A stretch of 64,000 bases of DNA, from the NCBI RefSeq assembly GCF_000006565.2, contig NC_031479.1, positions 4,676,289-4,740,288 on the forward strand, given 5' to 3'. Positions 21,343-34,800 of the stretch are shown here, one piece after another. The notes under the pieces were generated by a model that worked only from the letters and a program-made list of their open reading frames with translations, was not told where the DNA came from and searched no databases. How positions within the stretch are numbered: the stretch's first letter is position 1; each line of letters begins with the position of its first letter. This stretch comes from Toxoplasma gondii ME49. Its lineage: Eukaryota > Apicomplexa > Conoidasida > Eucoccidiorida > Sarcocystidae. Position numbers and translations under genes: made by a program.

Positions 21343-22435
21343 TTGTGAAGTAACAAGAGAAGGCACCCATGCCTTATGAAAAAAAGCCGACAGTCTTAAC
21401 AGTGAAGGAGGAACCCCAAACATGTGTTTTAAGAGCAACTGGTACGCGCGGGTGACTTTTTTTTTGACTTTGCCATGCCGTCAATTTTCGCTGGTTGCGA
21501 AGCTGATCTTGCCGCAAGTGCGACAACAGAACAACGCCACGAAGAGGTTTATTACATGGCCGGTGCGAAAACCCCCCGTGAAAACTAATGTAACTGCTTG
21601 TGCGTTTTGGAAGAGTTATACCGGAAAAGAAAGAAACAAGTGCTTACAGTTCTCGACTTGTGCTGGTTATCCTTGCACAGGTGTCATGCTAACATCAGTA
21701 TCGTTCCACTTTTCCCATCAGTTGGCACAACGCAACTAGATGTACACCAACCCCCCTCTCGAAAGGTGACCTTGGCGATTTTGTCCGTCCGCATGCGTTT
21801 TGGGCCGAGAGTCCAGGCTAAGAACTGAGAAACCTCTGCTTCCTCACGACTCGGAGTGACTTCGCTAGTCTAGAACTATCCTCTCCTATTTCTGTTTTAT
21901 AGAAAACACATTTTTCATGACAGGTGTGCGGCATGTGACTTACCATCTCGGACTTACCCCGCGTCGACGTCTCCTGAGGAGGGCAGTTCGCGGATAGTTT
22001 CGGCTTTAAACTCGTCCAAAATAAGACAATTTGGGTTTTTCATTTTGGACAGATGTATTCTGAAATGGTGGAAAACACAGACACCAACTTCATATGGACC
22101 CAACTTCCTTTTTGACTTTTCGTGAGTCTATCAAAACGATAAATGCGTTCCAGCAACGCAACAGGTTCCTGTACGGCGACTAACATGCCGGGTACTGACA
22201 TGTGCATCAGCTACACCGTTAATCATATCGAAGAAACAACCATTTGAGCATTTTTTGCTCTTTTCAATTCTTCATCTATTAACTGTTTTTGTTGGTGAGG
22301 TGCCCAGCCGGTGCCCCGGTGGTGATGACTTGTCTCTAGCTGGAGTGTTTCTCGACTTTCAGCCGTCATGTTTTCCCATTTTCAATCTCTTCTTTTCCTC
22401 CTGCCCGTCTCTACGTGGACCTCTTTCGGATCTCT
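21343..22435. other. Boundary spacer between SRS array and housekeeping genes
   Basis: No gene seen. From about 22260 the sequence becomes pyrimidine-rich on the plus strand, as expected for the promoter/5' leader of the next gene. Confidence 0.4.
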
Positions 22436-25400
22436 ATGGACGGAGCAGAGCGACGTTTTCTTTTCCCATTCGTTGGGTTCAAGGGAACACCATCCTATAT
22501 AGGTTGGCAGGAAGCATGGCGACTCTGTTTTCTTGCCTTTCTTTGTTGCGTGTGTGCGTCGAGTCTCTCTCCTTCTTACATTCCATTTTTCCCTTGTCTA
22601 CTCTTGCGGTCTTCCGCTTGCCTCTCCGCTTCTGTGTCTTTCTCTCCGTGTTTCGCGCCTTCTTCCCTTCCGTACTCCCTCTCACCTGCACTGTATCTAG
22701 CATGTCCGTCCCACCTGACCGCCTCTCCAAGGCCTTTTTTCCACTGTCTCGCTCCTTGTTCTGTTTTCTCTCAAAACTGTCCTCCTCTCATTCTGTGTGG
22801 ACAGCCGTGTTGCAAGGATCTCTCCGCCTTCGCTGGCGTACCGAATGAACGTGGCTTCTTTCAAGGCCCACTCTTCCCCACTCAGCCTCGGCGTATTGGA
22901 TTAGCCACCCTTTTCTCGGCAGCTGCAGGAAGCAGAAACACAACGTGTATGGAGAGTTATTCCACAGAGTCTCGAGAGCTGACGTTTCGGACGAAGTTGA
23001 GACGCTTTGCATCTACCGGGGCCTTCGCAAACTGTCCACGCTTTCTGCAGCTCTCGGGTTTTCCAGAGAAGCTTCGTCTTCCTATGACTCACAGGTGTAC
23101 GTACAGATCAGCGCGCGTTCAGAAGCTGTGGCTTCGTTCAACACGTGGTTACAACTTTGCATTCCCTCCGTCTCGCCACTTTTCTTTTGTTCCTCTCTTT
23201 TCTGTCGGGACCCAGCGATGGCCTTGTGAGAATTTTTTCTCTTTTCTTTCTCGCTGTTCTGTTACGGAACCTTCTACTTCACTGAATTCATCCCTTCGTG
23301 ACTCCGACTGTGCCGCTCCTCTGTTCCCCCTCGCAGATGCCTCTTCCTCCTGTCTTCCCTCAACTCATCCCTTTTACCTTCTTCATTCATTCAGCCATCA
23401 GGGCGACCACCATGCCTCCCAGAGCAAAACGAGTCTTTTTCGGGGAGGAGAACGACGCTCTCCCTTCTACCGGGATTTGTTTCTCATAAGATCAAGGGAC
23501 CAACAAGAAAATATCTGCGGCCTCACTCGACGAGGAGGCGAGGCTAATATACCGGGATTGACTAGAGCGACCGAAGCCACGCTTTTCGAGGCTACCCCTG
23601 AATCGCAGTGCCACGCCGGAAGTGCAGCTGTGAAGATACAGACAAACAATATACCACAACAAGATGAATGCGAGGATAAGGGACAGGAGAAGGTAGAAGA
23701 TAAGGAAGATGGAGAACCAGAAGAAGACGAAGACGCAGAAAAGCACTCCCCAGAACGAAAGACTGCTCCTGACGGCGGTGATGGAGAAGACGAGTGTTGG
23801 CAGAGATATCCCGAAGTGAAGAATCGCGTTCAAGATTTTCTACGGAAGCTGAGATACGACGCTGCTCTGGCGACCATCATTGCAAACTACGGTGCTGGTT
23901 CGTCTCCAGGTGCTTCGTCTGCGGTCTCCCTCCTTCCATCTTCTCCCTCTCGATCCTCGCTTTCGTCTTCCGACATCTTCTCTCTGTCCGACGGTTTCTT
24001 GCAGTCCTGCCCATCTGTCTCAGACCGCCGGAGACAGGCGGCCGCTCAACTGTTCAATCGTGTCCTTCAGAACTGTGCCTTTTACGCGACGTTGCCTCTC
24101 GTGGCAAAAACCTTTTGTTTGTACCTGCCTTCTCCGCTAGTTGAAGACGTTGTCCAGGAGCTACGCGAGACCAGACAGGAGAAGCGAGGTGTCGGTCAGG
24201 GTAAAGAAATGGCAGAGAGCGAACCACATGATTCTGCAACTTGCGCGGTGGAAGGTGGCATAATATTTGGACCCAAATATGCGACCGGCGTTTCTGTGTT
24301 GAGGAACGCAGAGGGTGGAACGAAGGTGCCGGGCCAAGGGAGGGAAGTTGACAGGAAAGAAGAACGAAATTCAGGAGGTCACTCACTTCAACGAGATTAT
24401 CAACAAAAGGGAGTAAACACAGCTAAGAAATTTTGTTCAGGAAGAAAATGCGGTGCTCTGGAGGGAACACGGGAGGCTGATGGGATCGGCAGTGACTCAC
24501 GCGCACCGAGAAGTGAGATGTATGGACACGCAGACAGTCGACAATATAACGCTAGTGATAAGGTTTCCACAAATGCACGGAAACCACTTTTTCTCGTTCT
24601 TGTGGAGGCATTTGACCGCTTTACGCAAATTCTCGACTCAGATCGGTGGCTTCTATCTCCTGAATATGATAAGCTGCTTTCTTTCTGGAGACGAGGAAAG
24701 GATGGGAACACGGAGTTGCACCGAGGAAGTGAGGGGGTAGCTGAGGAAGACCAGACAACCATGCACGAATCGGACACCCGAGAGCATCCCAACCATCATC
24801 TTTCGTCGCTCCGGAAAAGGTCGTCCAAGTCCCTGAGAGTATCGGAGCAGAGCAAAAGAGTCGAGAGCAACCGTTTGAACGAGAAATTCGAAGGCGAACT
24901 GCCATCGCTGAACTTGAGCGCAGACCGCGCAAACCGCCGAGAGCTCACCACATGTTTGCTTAAATATTTGATGGAGAACCCTTCTCCCTTCGACACTGCC
25001 TCACCACCATCTTCCTCTTCAAGACTGGAGGAGACGCAAATCATGGAAGACACCAAAACGAAAGGAGACATGTCGTGCTCCTCGCCGTCATCGTCTCTAA
25101 GGAGGGCATCCGGTGAAGAACAGAGAGAAGAAGACCTACTGTCTTTCTTTCCATTCCTGGAGGACGCTGCGGAGGCCCGAGCAGGGCAGCTAGGCAGAGA
25201 ATTGAAGAAGAGGAGACTTCGGCGCTGCTGTGAATTGCTTGAAGAGGCAGCTCGGCCGTGTAACCTCAAGAGGGATGCCATAGAAACAAGAAACACAAGA
25301 CGCGAAGAGCGCGTGGAGAGTGAGGAATCCATTTGCGGGGACAGGGTCAAAAGATCAGGCGAGGAAGGGCGAGAGGTTCGCCACAAGAGGTGCGAAGAGA

Positions 25401-27432
25401 CCGAGGAAGGCAGGGAGATGAACGATGCTTTCTCGGGTAGCAGCGAGGAAGAGTGTGTTGAAGAGCTCAAGCAAAGGAAAATAATTTCTTCGCCGCTTTC
25501 CACGCTTCACATGTTCGCAAACGATTCAGAGACCCCCAAGGGAACGCGTAGACGTGAAGCCCTCGAGGTTCAGCTCGGCATCTCCTCCAGTGGTCTGAAC
25601 TTTTCAGGCGACTCTCGGACTCACGTGACTCTTCTGGGGGCAGCCCTAGCGGCTGGACATGCCGAAGAAGCACGCAGGCAGCTGCAGCTCATCGACAAGA
25701 AAACCATCTTTCTCGATTTCCCTGCGCATTCTGAGGAAACGGGAGAGATCGGAGAAGCAAGCAGATGGATTCAGGTACGTGAGAGGAGAGTCTCAACATC
25801 CCAGAACTCCCTTGTGTGGTCTCAATACCAGATGCTGTCCACCGTCGGGCCTTCCGACTACATGAAGGCAAAAGGACGATAGAAAATACTGTCGTTTCTG
25901 ATCTCTGCTCCTTTGATTCAGGGCGTCCCTTGTTACCATCTTCGGGTTTTTAGGTATTTCAGCCGTCCTTTCTGCGGCGCCTTCAAGCTGCTGGCTTCAT
26001 CCCTCTCAAACATCCAGTGTCGTGCAGTGGAACGGAACGCCCGGGCATTTATGAGTCGACAAAAAGGCCTACACGACTAAAAGACAAAAGCGATGGAGAC
26101 GAGGGAAGGCCTCTTGCAAGGGAGGTCTCCGAGGGGTGGAATGTGAAGAGAAAGCAGGAACACAACGGACACCTCAAAGTGTTATTTGCAGCCTTTCTCG
26201 AAGCGGCACACCAGGCCGAGCGCTGCCCTCGAAACAAACACCGTCATGGCGCTGCTTTATTTAGGGTCAAGAAACCCGGCGAGTACACTGGAGCTTTGGG
26301 CTCTTCTTCCTTCTCGACTTCATCTCCACTTTCTCCCTTGATGTCTCCATCGTCTTCCCTCGCGTCGTCGTCTGCGGTCCTTCATTCCTCTGAGTATCCC
26401 TTTGTTCGCTTTTTTTCGGCCTTGCGGGGATCTGAAGTACTCAGCGGGGGTCGGAACTTCGTGCTCCATCGAGAGAAGAAGAAATCCGAGGGAAAAAAGA
26501 CTCTGAGGCGGAGGGCGGGTGAGTCAGGAGGTGAACATGCGCAGGAAGCCGGGAACGGAGACATTGCATTGAGAGACGCGGAACTAGACTCGCTGCGATC
26601 TGGACAGAAAGAAGAGTGGGAGACGACGAGACAGCGAAACTCAAAAGTCGAGACTGGAGACGTGGAGAGAGGAGAGACGAAAGGCAAGGGACAGACGAAG
26701 AAGATAAATTCTCTCGTTGTCCATGCCGAGGTCGATTGCCTATCGCAGGTAGGGCAAAGGCCGACTGTGGGTCTCTCAGGTTTCCGTAAGAAGCATTCAA
26801 ATACGCTTGGAAGGATACACACGCCTTCCGTTTGTTCTCCATGCCTTACATGCTATGTTGGTTAGGAAAGAGTGACACATTAAGCGTGCGGTGTTTTGTG
26901 CAGTGGAGTGCTTGCGTTAAGATGCTTCATTTGATTTCTCTTTTCTCCAGTATAAAGATTGTGTTTGTTCCTGTTGTGCGGAATCCCTGCTTTGACTTTT
27001 GAGTGTGGACACTTTCTATTTCTCGTCCACCTACTTTGCTGCTGTGTCGCTTTTTCCCATCAGGTTCCACCGGATGCTGCGCATGGCGCCGCGGTGTGCA
27101 TCGTTGAGTTGGACGCCACAGGTCTCGGGTACGAGGCATCTCACCCCTGTCCCATGTGCCTCCAAGCTCTCCAAAAAAGGAGAATTTCTCGCGCATTCTT
27201 CACAACTCCGCTGGGTCTTAGAGCCTTGTCAATTCGAATCAACGACAGGGTGGCCGTCAGGTAAAAACGAGAAAGAGAAGGACAACACGTGCGACATTCG
27301 TAGACGATAGTGAATATACAGTGACAAGTTTTAAGCTATACCCTCATATGGTTTACAGGCGAAAAGTGCAATTCAGGGAACAATCGACGAGAAAAAACGT
27401 GCATATATTCATGTCAAGGCGTATGTACGCAC

Positions 27433-27470
<38 letters not shown>

Positions 27471-27584
27471 GCACATCGATACTTCACACATGCACCGAAA
27501 TACAAACGTACATGCCACATCTATTCATTCTGTTTGGGTCTCTCTTTCAGATTCGTCATTCATGCGCATATGTGTCCCCTGTAA
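22436..27584 (+). CDS. Cytidine/tRNA-deaminase-like zinc protein with very long N-terminal extension
   Basis: Predicted hydrolytic deaminase of the CDA/dCMP/tRNA-adenosine family, about 1454 aa. Exons by eye: 22436-25774, 25954-26748, 27064-27260 and 27551-27584, with continuous phase. The catalytic domain lies at the C-terminus. An HGAALFR strand (about 26240) and a SGGRNF loop precede the zinc/proton-shuttle motif HAEVDCL (His 1370, Glu 1372), ending exon 2. PCPMC (Cys 1407 and Cys 1410) is in exon 3, followed by ALQKRRISRAFF, typical of the family. About 90 charged residues are inserted between SGGRNF and HAE. The first 1110 residues are low-complexity, Ser/Glu/Arg-rich and unrecognised. 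The first ATG is 22436, but residues 1-170 come from pyrimidine-rich sequence, so the ATG at 22949 may be the real start. The last exon is weak; another ending up to about 27900 is possible. Substrate (tRNA, nucleotide or nucleoside) cannot be told. Confidence 0.7.
27434..27469. repeat. (TA)n microsatellite in intron
   Basis: Uninterrupted TA dinucleotide tract inside the proposed last intron of the deaminase-like gene. Confidence 0.95.
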
Positions 27585-30500
27585 TTATCTATAGTGGAAT
27601 GCATGATGGGGACGTCCTCTCAGGGACAAGGGCAGGTAGCTGCTACACGTTTTTCGCGTGCCGTAGAATTGTGACTTACCGCGGTTGTGGCTGTGAATCA
27701 GTCGTTTGTTTCAAGGTGCTCATGTGGAGCAAGCTGAGGAAGTTCAGGGAAAGACAGCTGAACACAGAAATTGCGTGTTTACGATTCTTGTCAGGCCTAC
27801 ACCGGCACCTTTGGCGTTTGTTGAAGAGGTGCTGGCGGCGCGCAAGAATGCCAAGAGAGAGGAAAACATGGCGTACAGGAATCTACAGAGTCGCTCTTAG
27901 CGGTTCTGCTGTTTCTCCGTGGTCTTTCTCTAGGTGTGTCGGCCTCACGTAGATCGACAATGCTACCACAATTTAGCTTCCTTCCCCTCCCTTCTATAGG
28001 TTTTGTCATCGTTTTTTTTGAGGAGGCAGTCGAACACGAGGTCTGAAATGCGGCAACAGCTGATTCGTAAACAGAAGGAATGACTTTCGATCGCGCAAGC
28101 CTGTCAGGACATGCTTGTCTTTCAACCATATTCGACACAAGCCTGTGTTGATCGTTTCTCAAACCTATCCGTTGAGCCCACACACAGGCAGCTTTGCTTG
28201 GGTCCTCGAATCTACTAGTGCATCTCTTTTTCCCCTAAATACCCCTTATATTGTCCACAACGTGAAAACCTTGAGGCGCCCACGCGGAGAGCTACTTGCC
28301 CCTAAGTTGAGACAAATAGAGGACTGACCAGAATGCGCTTTTTGTGACTTCCACTCTTAGGCGGCACTCATTAAGTCACTCGTTCAGTGCAACCAACTTC
28401 AACACTTTACTGTTGCATCGACTATTTCGAACATATGACCTGTGCTGCCACATCACTGTTGAGGTGTATATGCACCCTCCCTGTGGGCGTCCTCACACTG
28501 CTCACTCCTCTTGAAAAACGGAAAACCAGATGACACCGTCAGCTTCGAATACCCACCGAGGAGCTTCGTATGCCGATAGTCTCTATTTCGAACTGGAAAT
28601 GTGCGCCACATGAGTGCCTGGTTGACTCGAACTGAGAAGAGTAACTTGAGCACTAGCTTTGTTCCTGGAAAAATGCTGGATCGGAAATTGTCAACAGATA
28701 CCTGCTACGACCTGGTCACTACTCTCACACCACGTCTTGTCTTCTCCGAATTGACGTTTTGCCGAAGACAAGCTTTTTGTTGCGTTTTGCTGACAGGAAT
28801 GCTTTCCTTAGCAACCACCATATATTTTCCTTATGTACCGCCTTCCCGGGGGCATTAATAACATGCAGGCCCTATAGAATGCGCCACACGGTTGTGTTTT
28901 CTTAAATACCGACGGTTTCAGCAACATGAAACGACTGTAGGGAAAATTCGTATACAAAGTTCCGAAATGCGTCCGTGGCTTCGGGCTTATATTTTTGTCT
29001 GGCATCTCGTGCTGTTGGGTAAATGAACTTGCAGAAAAAAGTGCCGATGCTTTCTATACCACAGGGTGTTCTGTCTATCCAATTCCACTTAGAGAGCCTA
29101 TCCACAGCAGTCATGGCAGCGGACCGAAGACGTAAACCGGTACCGACAAGAAAGACGACGGCGCACATTTCACAGCAGCGAAGTGAGAGAACCCCTTTAC
29201 CTTCATCGTGAGACGCCTACACACACACATCCAAACCTACATTGTGTCTTGGATTAAGAAACAGGGAAAGGGCCATTCACAGTAACGCAGAGAAAGCAGC
29301 TTCTCTTCGGTGGCCAAAGGCTCGAAGGTGATTGGTTCCCTTCCAAGCTGCGTTGGTATGGGTTTATCTCGTTTCCTTGCGGTTCATCCACCTCTGGCCG
29401 GATGTCGTAAGTTTGGAACAGCCAAGTGTTATTGGCTCCAGGGCAACCTTCTATGAACTCCGTGCACAGCTAATGTAGACAGATCACTATTCTCCGGCGA
29501 AACACGTCCTTACACTTCTACGCTCTCCCCTTTGTGTCTACACTCTCCTCCCAATTTTCCAGCTCTGTCCATACGACCGGAAGATACGAGCTGGGAAGCA
29601 TGTCTACCCTTGTGCACAGTGGTCATACAACCCTCTTTTTTCCTCACTCTGTTCCTCACGATCGCGCTGCGCAGACAGAACTCCCGCACAGCGTTCTGTT
29701 TTGCCATCATTTCTGTTCGCGGACAGTTTGTGGCCCGTAACCACCCATGGCGTTATGTGTGCACGTAGTTGTGTGCATCGGTTTCTTTTGCTGCGCATGC
29801 GTGCCATTCTCACACTGTCTCTGGTTCTTGCACTGTGTCTCGGTGCCCGGCTGCGTCTCATTTTGAGGCGAAGAAGCCTCGTTCTTGTCAAACTGGTCGC
29901 ATTAGCTGCTGTTCTTGAGGGCATTTCCCGCTTGTCACCGTCCTTTTTTCTCCTTGCGTGCTTCATTGCCTGTTTCATCGCTCTCAGGTCTGTCGCTAGC
30001 CTCTCGTTTCTGTCTGGGCGTGTTCTCGTTCTAGCCGAGTCGCTCGGCTGCGAAGCCTTTGCCGTCCTCTCGTGAGCTTCCGTTCTCATTCTGTATCTCA
30101 CAACTTGCCAGGCACGACATTGCGCCGAGAGTCAAAAGAGAGTCAAAAAACGGTAGATGACAAAATGGAGCGCCTTCGGCTCGTCGCATTTATCCTCGAA
30201 GAGCTGCCACTCGACCGGCTCAGCTCTGCGCTTTTCTTTGACAGGTTTTATTTCTGATTACACCGAGAGGATCACACTGGTAGCGAACCGAACCCTCAAA
30301 AGTAGAAGGCAGGGGTTTTCGGTGTGCTTGTTCTCGCATCAACTGCACTCTACCATTTAGCCATTTCTACAACAAACTCAGCACTTGCAATGATGCGTTG
30401 CCGTCCGACCGCGTGTCTTAGTGTGCCTTTTGTACGCTTAACTCTGTCCTTTTTTCTGGTGACAGAACCTCCCTGATTTTCTAGAGACAGAGCACGAACG

Positions 30501-31868
30501 CGTTTTCTCTCAAGGCTTCAAAGCTGTCCGTCGTATCCCCCCTCATGTGGTGAATGAGTTTTTTCTTGACCATTGACTTCATTTCTCTGTTTTGAGTGTC
30601 AAAAAGGTGTTCTTTTCTATCTTTCACTGTCACTGTACATTTTCTTTGTTTTCTTTGTTTCACTCCCATAGAAGAGAAGGACTGAGGTTGCCTCCAGGGG
30701 AACCTGGTTTCGCAGCGCCGTGTAGAATAGCTGTCCGGGTATTGTCGCCTCATTCGCGATTCTTTGTTTTGTTGGCACCCTTTAGGCGTTTTCATGTTGC
30801 ACCGAAGGGAAGTTTTCCCTCTTTCTGGCGTCCTGTTTCGCATATTCGCGTGGAGAATCTACTTTATCATGTACCAGAACATGGATTGCACGTGGTGAAA
30901 GGGGAAGTGAAAGACATTGGAGAGCCGGAAGAGGTGCACTTCCTTTCCGTTCAATAAATGTCTCCTGTACCCCTGTAGATAGCATTCTTGATTCAAACAT
31001 CTTTCGTCGCTTTCGCATCGCCCTCGTTTTTTTGTCACTGCCGCAACGAAGGAGTTCCAGTTGCTCTTTTTTTCTGTTAGCGACTGGTGCCATAGCTTGC
31101 CCACGTTTTCCCCTCAAACGACTTTCAGCGAGAGGAAGGAGTAGATGTGTAGACTCAAGGAAGATGAGGTGGCATAGTGCGTCCTTCTGCCGCTCCCATC
31201 TTTCGTGCATAGCAAGTAGTCCCGTTTTCCTTTGGCTTTTTGGTAATCGATTCAGCTCCACAGAGATAGAACAGAAACGAGTATTGCTGAGGACTGAAAG
31301 GGTACGAGTGCCGACTTCCACCGTTCGTGTTTCCTTTCTGGAAGTGTCTTTTTCGCTCTCTCTTCGTCTGCCTCTTCTTGGTCTTCTCGGCTCATAGCCT
31401 TAGAGAGGTCAACTACGTGGACAGAGCAGGAAAGGAGGGAAGGACGCTCCACGCATTGATTCCTAAAGACGGAAAGGCACTTTTTAAGCTGATGAAGTTG
31501 CAGGACTGCACCTTCGCTCCCTTGATGCATCAGATCCGCAAATCTACTTTCCTTCCAGTTGTCGCCGGGATAATACAAGCAGCAGAGGAGCATAGATATA
31601 TAGAGAAAACGCAGACAGAAGAGAGGACGCGAGAGGTAGAGAAGAAAAGAGCCACAGAGAAGAAGAGAAACAGAAGAGTGGAAGTTGTTGTTCTTCCTTG
31701 TTTGCTTGGGGAGAGACACCGTTTCTTCCTACCTGCTTCGATACCAGGCCCCTCCGCGGCTCTAGCGTCGTACAATCTGTGTAAAACGGCGAGAGATCCA
31801 TTCTTGACTGTGAAACATTTAGATCCTGGAAAGAAGAGATTTCTCGTCGAAAAGAGGTTCTCTGAAGC
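27585..31868. other. Spacer between deaminase-like and NIPA-like genes
   Basis: No gene I can support. A 64-codon frame at 27706-27900 has protein-like composition and could be an extra 3' exon of the preceding gene, but it does not join in phase with the exons I placed. At 29604-30101 both strands are open, with Arg-rich or Leu-rich products typical of biased sequence. From about 30.4 kb the plus strand is rich in T and C, consistent with promoter or 5' leader of the next gene. Confidence 0.4.
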
Positions 31869-34800
31869 ATGTGGCAACTGGGCATCGCCTTCGCCGCCGT
31901 CGCCTCGTTTTGCGGGGCTGCGGGAGACGCTCTGGTCCGCCTTTCGTTTGTCGTGGAGAGGAAGAGACTCGCAAGCTACCGTCGAGAAGAGCGAAGGAGA
32001 GCGAAGGGCGGAAACGAAGAAGAGGCGAAACCGAATAAGACGGGAGGGGCTGTTAGGACGAATCACTCGAGAGCAGAAAAAAGCCGGTCTACCCGAGAGA
32101 AGAAGCAGTCGATTTCTTGTCTGCAGGATCCTGCTTCGACGAGATTTTCCCCAGGAAAGAAGACAGAATTGGCAGACAAAAGGGAGACTTTTGAGACCAG
32201 CGAGAAGTGCCAAAGGGGAGATGATAGAAGGGAAACTCCAAATGTACTTGGGCGGGGGAAGAAAGGGGTGATACAGAAGCTGACGGATTGCTCCGCCACG
32301 GGGAGAAGGCCCTTGTATTTGAGGCCCTTGTGGATCATCGGAACATGTCTCGGGACAGTAATAAACTCGCTGCTTTCTATCATCAGTCTCGACTTTGCAA
32401 CTGCGGCAATCGTCACGCCATTTGCTGGGCTCCACATCTTCTGGAATGTCATTCTATCCCGCTTCGTCCTTCAAGTAAGAGAGCCACGCATGGAGATGTA
32501 CCGTGCAATTCTTACTTTCTACGCTAGAGGTGCACATGCATGCCGCCGCGAGAACATGCACAGCGACAGGTCATTCTCTGTCTTCAGACACTTGTAAGAC
32601 ACGACATCCGTACGTATATATCTCTAGATATGCATCTTATCGTGTATTAATTCATGCACTACATACAAATTGCTTCTCTATATAAATACGTATAAGACTA
32701 GTACGTTTGAGTATACATGAGATTATTCAGGTGAGTAGTCGGTTTCTTTTTTGAAAGTCTTCCATCGACAGTGCAGTCAAAATGATGATTCACATGATGA
32801 GCCTTTAGTGTGGCGCCTATCTCTGACTTTAAAGGAGAAGAAAGAGAACTCGGTCTCGCTACTGACAACCGTTTATTTTCGTCTGTCCTCTCTGCCTCTT
32901 TAGGAACAAGTACTGCCGCAACATTACATAGGAAGCGCATTGATTTTGCTAGGTCTTCTTCTGGTGTTATGCTTCGGCGTTCATACACCTCCGCCGCTTT
33001 CTCTGGAGCAGCTACTACGACTGTACTCGCAGAACACTTGCGTGTTCTACTTTTTCTTGTCAATTCTTTGCATCTCCTTCTGTATCTTTGTCGCCCTTGT
33101 CGGCCGGGACTTTCCCGAAAGCGTTTCTCACTCTCCCTTCTCCTCGGTCACTTCCTGCCGCTCTCCCGCGCACAGCAAGCGCAGGACACTCGAGCTTCAC
33201 GTGCTCGCGGGCCCTGCATTGTCGTTTTCGTCCCCCATTCCTTCTCTTTTCGCGTCTCAAAACGAAACCGACAGGAAGAAGACTTCTTCAGCTTCCTGTC
33301 CTTCACCCCGAGACCACAAGCCGGTTGCTTCTTCTGTGTATGTCGCTTCCGATGTTGAAGACCGTTCTCTCGCGCCGCCTCTTTCTTCGTTTCTTTTTTC
33401 ACCTCCTTCTCTTCCTTTTTCCGGCCAACGGCACTTGAGGGGTCTCTTTGCTGTAGGAGGGAAACGGGAAACGAGTTTCTCTGAGGGAGAAGAAGACAGC
33501 CGGTGGGGAGAAGAAGACTCGCGCGAGAGAAAGGACCAGCGCTTCCCCCCGAAGAGACCGAGAGAGACAGGCGATAGTTTAGTTCTTCAAGGAGACACTA
33601 TGCAGATGCACCCGACAGAGGTCTTTCAGGGGGAGAAAACCGTCAGAACATCGAGCTGTGGCCGTCACGACAGTCACAGACACTCCCAAGAGATCTTCGG
33701 CGCGAGAGAGCTCTGTGTGACGGTGCCCGCCTCGACCGTGAAAGACGATGAAGAGTGGAGAGGGACAGAGGAAGACTACGTCAGGCGAGTAGGTCGGCGC
33801 AGGAAGCCGGGATCTTGTCGCGCCTTGATCACCAACGAAGGCCGACTTTTCTCTTCTCACCCGCTTTTTTTCAACCCTGCGTTTCGGAGATTCAGCACTG
33901 CGGCAGTCAGTGGCCTCTGTGGCGGCAACACGAATGTCTTGATGGAGCATGTAATGAAGGTACGAAACGGAGACAAAGGTGAAACTTTGGGGTCTCTGCT
34001 GGGCTCCAAGGAAACACATCTGCCCACTTTACCTGCGAATCTTTGGGTCCTGGATTCGCTTCTTCACCTCGTTCCTTGCCGCGCTACGCGGTGCAGGTTC
34101 TCTCGGATGTGAATTTGTTCTTGCTCGTCGGCGTTTACTTCTAACATGTTGTTTCCGACGTCTTCTTGACGTTCAGGTGTGGCACGAGGAGACTTGGGAG
34201 AATCTTTTCCACTACAAGTTCTTCATTCTTCTGCTTCTTCTCGGAGGCATGGCTGTGGGTCAGCTGCTCTTTTTGAACGTCGGCCTCGCGCGCTACGAAG
34301 CGCTCTACGTGGTGAGGGGAGGAAGGATTCGCCACAAGTCTAATTAAGTCTCTTCCCGCGATGGAGTTTGCACCTGCCTAATGGAGACAGATGCTTCCAC
34401 TTGGTCGTAAGGATTCCGTTTTTGGAATCTAGAGTTCCAGAAGAAACGTCTTTCGTGTCTGCGGATGCTCGCTTTCCCGATTTCTTTGCTGTCACCTGCT
34501 CAGCTGGAGATTCGCTTCTGGTTGGTGGCGCTCTCTTTTCATTCATTTACTCCTGTGCTGGTCGAGGTCTTCATTCTCTTTTTCTGCACTGTAGGTCCCG
34601 ACCACGATGAGCGTCTTGATTGTCAGCAGCTGCTTTGCTGAAATCGCTCTCTTCATCAACGTCCTCCACATGCCACAGACGGAGTTCTTGCTCTTTGCAG
34701 GAGGATGTTTCTCTATCGTTGTAGGTGAGTCTTCTTCCTAGACTGTGGTTATTATTGTTGTTCTAGGCCGCTTCCCTCGATTCTGTGGAGGACCGTTGTT

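Noticed and set aside
22255..22848. 197-codon plus-strand frame overlapping the start of the deaminase-like gene
   Set aside because: Starts at TTG within pyrimidine-rich leader sequence; no motif, and the overlapping frame continues into a conserved domain.
24796..25503. 235-codon Ser-rich minus-strand frame
   Set aside because: Exact complement of the long first exon of the deaminase-like gene; no independent support.
27706..27900. Possible extra 3' exon of the deaminase-like gene
   Set aside because: Composition is protein-like, but it does not join in phase with the exon ending at 27260 or with the short exon at 27551, so it was not included.
29604..30101. Arg-rich minus-strand frame opposite a Leu-rich plus-strand frame
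   Set aside because: Both strands open because of codon-periodic CT-rich sequence; no start context, homology or splice partners seen.
31327..32271. 314-codon plus-strand frame overlapping the NIPA-like start
   Set aside because: Different frame from the conserved helices; Arg/Glu-rich composition typical of purine-biased sequence.
31530..32435. 301-codon minus-strand frame
   Set aside because: Complement of the NIPA-like first exon and its leader; Ser/Arg-rich without motifs, while the plus strand carries recognisable transporter helices.
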